A stretch of 16,935 bases of DNA, taken from assembly GCA_964423875.1 (NCBI GenBank), contig CAYRGS010000078.1, forward strand, positions 1 through 16,935, in the 5' to 3' direction. Of the stretch, positions 13,494 to 16,935 are shown piece after piece; position 1 is the first letter of the stretch; each line of letters starts with the position of its first letter. The position numbers and the translations under genes were made by a program. This DNA is from CAYRGS01 sp964423875 (GTDB lineage: Bacteria; UBA8248; JACPRG01; G963555815). Below the pieces are notes generated by a model that was not told the DNA's origin, did no database searches, and saw only the letters and a program-made list of their open reading frames with translations.

Positions 13494-15656
13494 ATGAAGA
13501 CCCAGGAAGTTCCCCCGGCGGTTTCGGTCCCGGGGCCGGCCGCACCCTCGGACATCCACCCCCTTCTCCGGCCCCGGTCGGTGGCCCTAGTGGGCGCCTC
13601 CGCGGATGCGGCGAAGGTCTCCGGAAAACCGCTGCACAACTTACGTCTGAATGATTTCCCGGGCGAGATCTTCGCCGTGAACCCCAAGTACAAGGACCTG
13701 AACGGGACGCCCTGCTTTCCCAGCGTCCTCGATCTCCCGGAGGATATCGATTGCGCCCTGATCCTCCTCCCGGCGGACAAAGTCCTCCCGGCGCTGGAAG
13801 GTCTCTGCCGCCGCGGCGTGAAATCGGCCATCGTGATGAGCGGCGGCTTCGCCGAAGGGGGAGAAGCGGGACGCGCGCTCCAGGACCGGATGATCGCCCT
13901 CAGCCGCAAGCATGGGATGCGCATCCTGGGGCCGAACACCCTGGGCGCGGTCAATTTTCACGGACGGGCCGCGCTCTCATTCTCCTTATCGTTCGAGGCG
14001 GGAGACCTGTCGCCCGGCGCATTGGGATTCGTCTCCCAGAGCGGGGCCATGATGGCCGCCCTGGCAAACCGGGCGGCCGACCGCGGCCTGGGTCTTTCCT
14101 ACAGCGTGGCGACAGGGAACGAAGCGGACCTGGACACGGCCGATTTCCTGACATATTTCGCCGAGGACGAATCCACTCGGGTCGTCATGGCCCTGGTGGA
14201 AGGGATCAAGGACGGTAAGAAGTTTCTTCATGCATTGGAGGTCCTGCGGCGGGCGGCCAAACCCGTGGTCCTGCTCAAAGTCGGAAAATCCGAAGAGGGT
14301 CGAAGGGTGACCCTGGCGCACACCGGGAAGATGGCCGGATCGGCCCGGGTCTTCGACGCCGCCTGCCGGAAGGCCGGGGCGGTTCAGGCGGATGACCCGG
14401 AAGAGCTTCTGGACGCCGCGGAGGTCCTCCTACAGGAGCGATTTCCGCGGAAACGGACGCTCGGGATCATCACCACATCGGGGGGAGCCGCCGCCCTCTT
14501 GGCGGACGCGGCCGAGGGAAGTAGAATCTCCCTCCCCTCCCCCTCCCCGGAAACCGTCTCGCGGCTCACCCCGCTCCTGCCTCCGTTCGCCCGGCAGACC
14601 CTCAATCCCATCGACCTGACGGGGCAGCATCTCTCCCAGCCCGAGATTTTCAACCGGTCCGTCGAGGAATTCCTGAACGATGACGCGTTCGGCGCGGTCG
14701 CGGTCGTCATGGTCCCCGGCGCCGGACAGGTCGCCCGGGAGCGCGCGGAGACCTTGGCCGAGCTGGCCCGGAATTCCCCCAAACCCGTGCTGACCTGCTG
14801 GATTGGCGGCGAGCTCTCCTCTCCGGGCCGCGAGGCGTGCCGGACGAACGGCATCCCCGTCATGGACTCTCCCCGAAGCTTGGCGGGCGCCCTTTCCCGT
14901 CTGGCGGATTACGCGGAAGGAAGCGGAAACCCCACGCCCGAAGCCGAGTCCCCGCCGGAGGACATGCGCACCGCCGCCGAAGCGATGCCCGCGGGGGACG
15001 GACCGACGCTGACCGAGCATGAAAGCGAGCGTTGGCTCGCGTCGTGCGGCATCCCCCTTTTTGACAGCGCGTTGGCGTCAACCGCCGATGAGGCCCTGGC
15101 CTCAGCGCGACACCTCGGCTTCCCCGTCGCCATGAAGGCCCTTTCGCCGGACATCCCTCACAAGAACATGGCGGGACTCGTCCGGTTGAACGTCGAGAAC
15201 GAGCCGGGCGTCCTGGAAACCTTTTCGGCCCTGAACGCTTCGCTTGATCGGACGCCGGCGGCCCGCAACGTGGGGATCCTGATCGAGCCCATGGCCCACG
15301 ACGGTGTTGACCTGTTGATCGGATCGCACAACGACCCCACGTTCGGCCCGGTGGTCGTCTTCGGCTGGGGAGGCGTCCACACGGAGATCCTCGATGAGGT
15401 CTCCCTGAGGCTCGCGCCGGTCTCTCCCGAGGAAGCCGCGGAGATGCTCGGCGAGGTGCGGGGATTTCCGGACCTGGCGGAGGTGGACCTGGGGGGGCCG
15501 GTGGATTGGGGGCCTTTGGGGGACGTCCTGGTGCGCGTCAGCCATCTGGCGGTCCTGGCCGGTGAGAAAATTGAAAGCATCGACGTCAACCCCATCCGGG
15601 TGACGGCGCGGAGCGGAGAGTGTTTCGTCCTCGATGCCTCGGTGGTCTTAAAATAA
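13494..15656 (+). CDS. Acyl-CoA synthetase (ADP/NDP-forming), fused alpha-beta, acetate--CoA ligase type
   Basis: The 720-residue protein joins both halves of the ADP-forming acetyl-CoA synthetase. First is the CoA-binding domain (about 20-140: RPRSVALVGASADA, FAVNPKYKD, VMSGGFAEGG, LGPNTLGAVNF). Two succinyl-CoA-ligase-like domains follow (FVSQSGAMMAAL, SVATGNEADLDTADFL), with the phospho-accepting H276 in LAHTGKMAGS. After ITTSGGAAALLAD and a linker comes the ATP-grasp domain (about 500-720: LTEHESERWLASCGIPL, MKALSPDIPHKNMAG, DPTFGPVVVFGWGGVHTEIL, SIDVNPIRV). It interconverts an acyl-CoA and the free acid with ADP/ATP; the acyl group is not visible. I chose the ATG at 13494 over the one at 13488 because GAGGA (13482-13486) is 7 nt before the former and 1 nt before the latter. 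The acyl-CoA dehydrogenase 126 bp downstream suggests a branched or short acyl-CoA route. Confidence 0.88.
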   Translation: MKTQEVPPAVSVPGPAAPSDIHPLLRPRSVALVGASADAAKVSGKPLHNLRLNDFPGEIFAVNPKYKDLNGTPCFPSVLDLPEDIDCALILLPADKVLPALEGLCRRGVKSAIVMSGGFAEGGEAGRALQDRMIALSRKHGMRILGPNTLGAVNFHGRAALSFSLSFEAGDLSPGALGFVSQSGAMMAALANRAADRGLGLSYSVATGNEADLDTADFLTYFAEDESTRVVMALVEGIKDGKKFLHALEVLRRAAKPVVLLKVGKSEEGRRVTLAHTGKMAGSARVFDAACRKAGAVQADDPEELLDAAEVLLQERFPRKRTLGIITTSGGAAALLADAAEGSRISLPSPSPETVSRLTPLLPPFARQTLNPIDLTGQHLSQPEIFNRSVEEFLNDDAFGAVAVVMVPGAGQVARERAETLAELARNSPKPVLTCWIGGELSSPGREACRTNGIPVMDSPRSLAGALSRLADYAEGSGNPTPEAESPPEDMRTAAEAMPAGDGPTLTEHESERWLASCGIPLFDSALASTADEALASARHLGFPVAMKALSPDIPHKNMAGLVRLNVENEPGVLETFSALNASLDRTPAARNVGILIEPMAHDGVDLLIGSHNDPTFGPVVVFGWGGVHTEILDEVSLRLAPVSPEEAAEMLGEVRGFPDLAEVDLGGPVDWGPLGDVLVRVSHLAVLAGEKIESIDVNPIRVTARSGECFVLDASVVLK

Positions 15657-15676
15657 CTTGACCGCGCATTCGGGCC

Positions 15677-15748
15677 GGGCAAGATGCCCAGCCTACCGTT
15701 TTATCAAAAGAACCGGCCGCCCATTCAGACAGGGCGGGCATCTTGCCC
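15677..15748. repeat. Pair of inverted interspersed palindromes
   Basis: GGGCAAGATGCCC (15677-15689) and GGGCATCTTGCCC (15736-15748) are exact reverse complements, 46 bp apart. The second sits in a larger palindrome, GGCGGGCATCTTGCCCGCC (15733-15751). Together they can form one long stem or two small ones. It resembles a REP-like intergenic element and may also end or protect the upstream transcript. Confidence 0.65.
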
Positions 15749-15782
15749 GCCACTCTCTTGAGAACCTGTTAAAAGGATAAAA

Positions 15783-16928
15783 ATGGCCGCCGTCTTGGAA
15801 GACGCGCTGAAACTGCTTCGGGACACCGTTCGAACGTTCGTCACACGGGAGCTTCAGCCCATCGAGCGGGTCGTGGACGAGCGGGACGAGATCCCCCCCG
15901 CAGATTACAAGCACCTGCGAGAAAAGGCCGTCGAGATGGGCCTGCTCGGTCTCGCCTACCCCGTCGACTACGGCGGAAGCGGTCTCGGCGTGCTCGCCCA
16001 GTGCGTGGTCCGGGAGGAGTTCGGCAAATCGAGCGACGCCCTCCGGATCGCCTGCACACAGGGGCCGAACAAAATGCTTCTGGCCGGGACCGAAGAGCAA
16101 AAAGAGCGCTACCTTGCCCCGGCCATCCGGGGTGAGCGCCTGATGGCCTTCGCCGTCACCGAGCCCGAAGCCGGGTCGGACGCGGCCTCCATCCGGACCT
16201 GCGCCGAGGCGAAAAATGGGGGGTTCATCCTCAACGGCCGCAAACAGTTCGTCACGAACGGACCCATCGCCGACGCCGTTATCGTGTTCGCCGTGACGGA
16301 CCCCGAGAAACGCGCGCGCGGGGGAATCACGGCGTTCATCGTCGATCGCGGGACACCGGGCTTTTCCGTCGGTCAGGTCCACAAAAAGCTGGGCTGGCGG
16401 GGATCGCCCACCAGCGAGCTGCTCTTCGAGCAATGCCGAGTTCCCAACGAGCAGATCCTCGGAGAAATGGGACAGGGATTTTCGATCCTGATGCGCTTCC
16501 TGGACGAGCAGCGTCTCACCGTCGGGGCGGGGTGCGTGGGGACAGCGGACCGCCTGATCTCGATGGCGCGGGACTACGCCCGGGAACGACAGACCTTTGG
16601 AAAACCCATCGCGGACCGCCAGGCCATTCAGTTTATGCTGGCCGACTCGGCGATAGAGATCCACGCCGGCCGGTTGATGGTCTACGACGGCGCCCGGAGG
16701 ATGGACGGGGGGGAGCGCGTCACCCGCGAAGCGGCCATCGCCAAGGTGTTCTGCTCGGAAATGGCTGGATGCGTCGCGGACCGCACCCTCCAGATCTTCG
16801 GCGGAATGGGCTATATGAAAGAGATGCCGGTCGAGCTGATGTACCGGGACCTGCGCAACCACCGCATCGCCGAGGGAACTTCGGAGATCCTACGCCTGGT
16901 GATTGCGCGGGACGTGCTGAAATCATAG
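15783..16928 (+). CDS. Acyl-CoA dehydrogenase
   Basis: This 381-residue FAD enzyme should introduce the alpha-beta double bond into an acyl-CoA, passing electrons to electron-transfer flavoprotein. Length and layout are typical: N-terminal helices (LLRDTVRTFVTRELQPIE), GLAYPVDYGGSGLGVL, the middle strand domain with FAVTEPEAGSDAA, FVTNGPIADAVIVFA and KLGWRGSPTSEL, then C-terminal helices with RQTFGKPIADRQAIQFMLAD. The QIFGGMGYMKEMPVELMYRD block is followed by RIAEGTSEI, where E364 is at the usual catalytic-base position. Chain length or branching preference cannot be read from the sequence. AAGGA is 6 nt before the ATG at 15783. It follows the acyl-CoA synthetase on the same strand, separated by the palindromic pair, and may share its transcript. 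No etf genes are in view. Confidence 0.92.
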   Translation: MAAVLEDALKLLRDTVRTFVTRELQPIERVVDERDEIPPADYKHLREKAVEMGLLGLAYPVDYGGSGLGVLAQCVVREEFGKSSDALRIACTQGPNKMLLAGTEEQKERYLAPAIRGERLMAFAVTEPEAGSDAASIRTCAEAKNGGFILNGRKQFVTNGPIADAVIVFAVTDPEKRARGGITAFIVDRGTPGFSVGQVHKKLGWRGSPTSELLFEQCRVPNEQILGEMGQGFSILMRFLDEQRLTVGAGCVGTADRLISMARDYARERQTFGKPIADRQAIQFMLADSAIEIHAGRLMVYDGARRMDGGERVTREAAIAKVFCSEMAGCVADRTLQIFGGMGYMKEMPVELMYRDLRNHRIAEGTSEILRLVIARDVLKS

Positions 16929-16935
16929 AGTGGGG

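Noticed and set aside
15693..16862. 389-residue minus-strand frame opposite the acyl-CoA dehydrogenase
   Set aside because: It is the antisense shadow of a gene with full family motifs.
1..16935. CRISPR array, tRNA or rRNA genes
   Set aside because: I saw no regularly spaced direct repeats, no tRNA cloverleaf with a GGTTCGAATCC-like arm, and no rRNA sequence.

Overview
The window is GC-rich bacterial chromosome, with codons biased to G or C in the third position. It carries ordinary bacterial metabolic and tRNA-modification genes and, at its left edge, a decayed stretch with a transposase remnant. An HflK-type protein tail suggests a bacterium with the HflKC/FtsH membrane quality-control system. 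An ADP-forming acyl-CoA synthetase beside an acyl-CoA dehydrogenase suggests acyl-CoA and organic-acid metabolism. No rRNA or other phylogenetic marker is present, so I do not name a phylum.

Left part (1-3682). The end of hflK is fused in frame to an AT-richer helix-turn-helix-like tail. An IS1380-type transposase follows that keeps only its two ends. It runs antisense into the 3' end of a VOC/glyoxalase-type gene. A complete thiamine-diphosphate enzyme of the acetolactate synthase superfamily is read divergently from the VOC gene. Next come gene remains: a glucose-6-phosphate isomerase reduced to its N-terminus and C-terminal part, the last ~38 codons of an LVIVD-repeat-like protein, and noncoding DNA with palindromes. 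Internal deletion is the recurring mode of decay.

Middle part (3683-8789). A D-2-hydroxyacid dehydrogenase is divergent from a probable operon of four genes: a stand-alone N-terminal domain of indolepyruvate oxidoreductase alpha, a PyrK-like 2Fe-2S flavoprotein, a PyrD-like class 1B dihydroorotate dehydrogenase (ATGA overlap with pyrK), and a fold-III PLP enzyme like D-threonine aldolase / D-serine dehydratase. PyrK and PyrD together form an electron-bifurcated or NAD-linked dihydroorotate dehydrogenase. Their association with D-acid and keto-acid type enzymes is unusual and is the best candidate here for an undescribed pathway. The first gene of this set also shows two compensating C-run frameshifts.

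Right part (8790-16935). queC (queuosine precursor) and mnmA (2-thiouridine) are convergent; both modify the tRNA wobble position. An excellent intrinsic terminator ends only 25 nt before the queC start, with an upstream segment able to form a competing pairing, which suggests transcription attenuation. Between mnmA and leuA lies an AT-rich noncoding stretch with three DnaA-box-like sequences, an origin-like arrangement. leuA (2-isopropylmalate synthase) has a textbook promoter and a structured ~130-nt leader. Divergent from it is a fused alpha/beta ADP-forming acyl-CoA synthetase, followed by paired inverted palindromes and an acyl-CoA dehydrogenase.

All calls rest on reading motifs in the sequence and translations; no database search was run.
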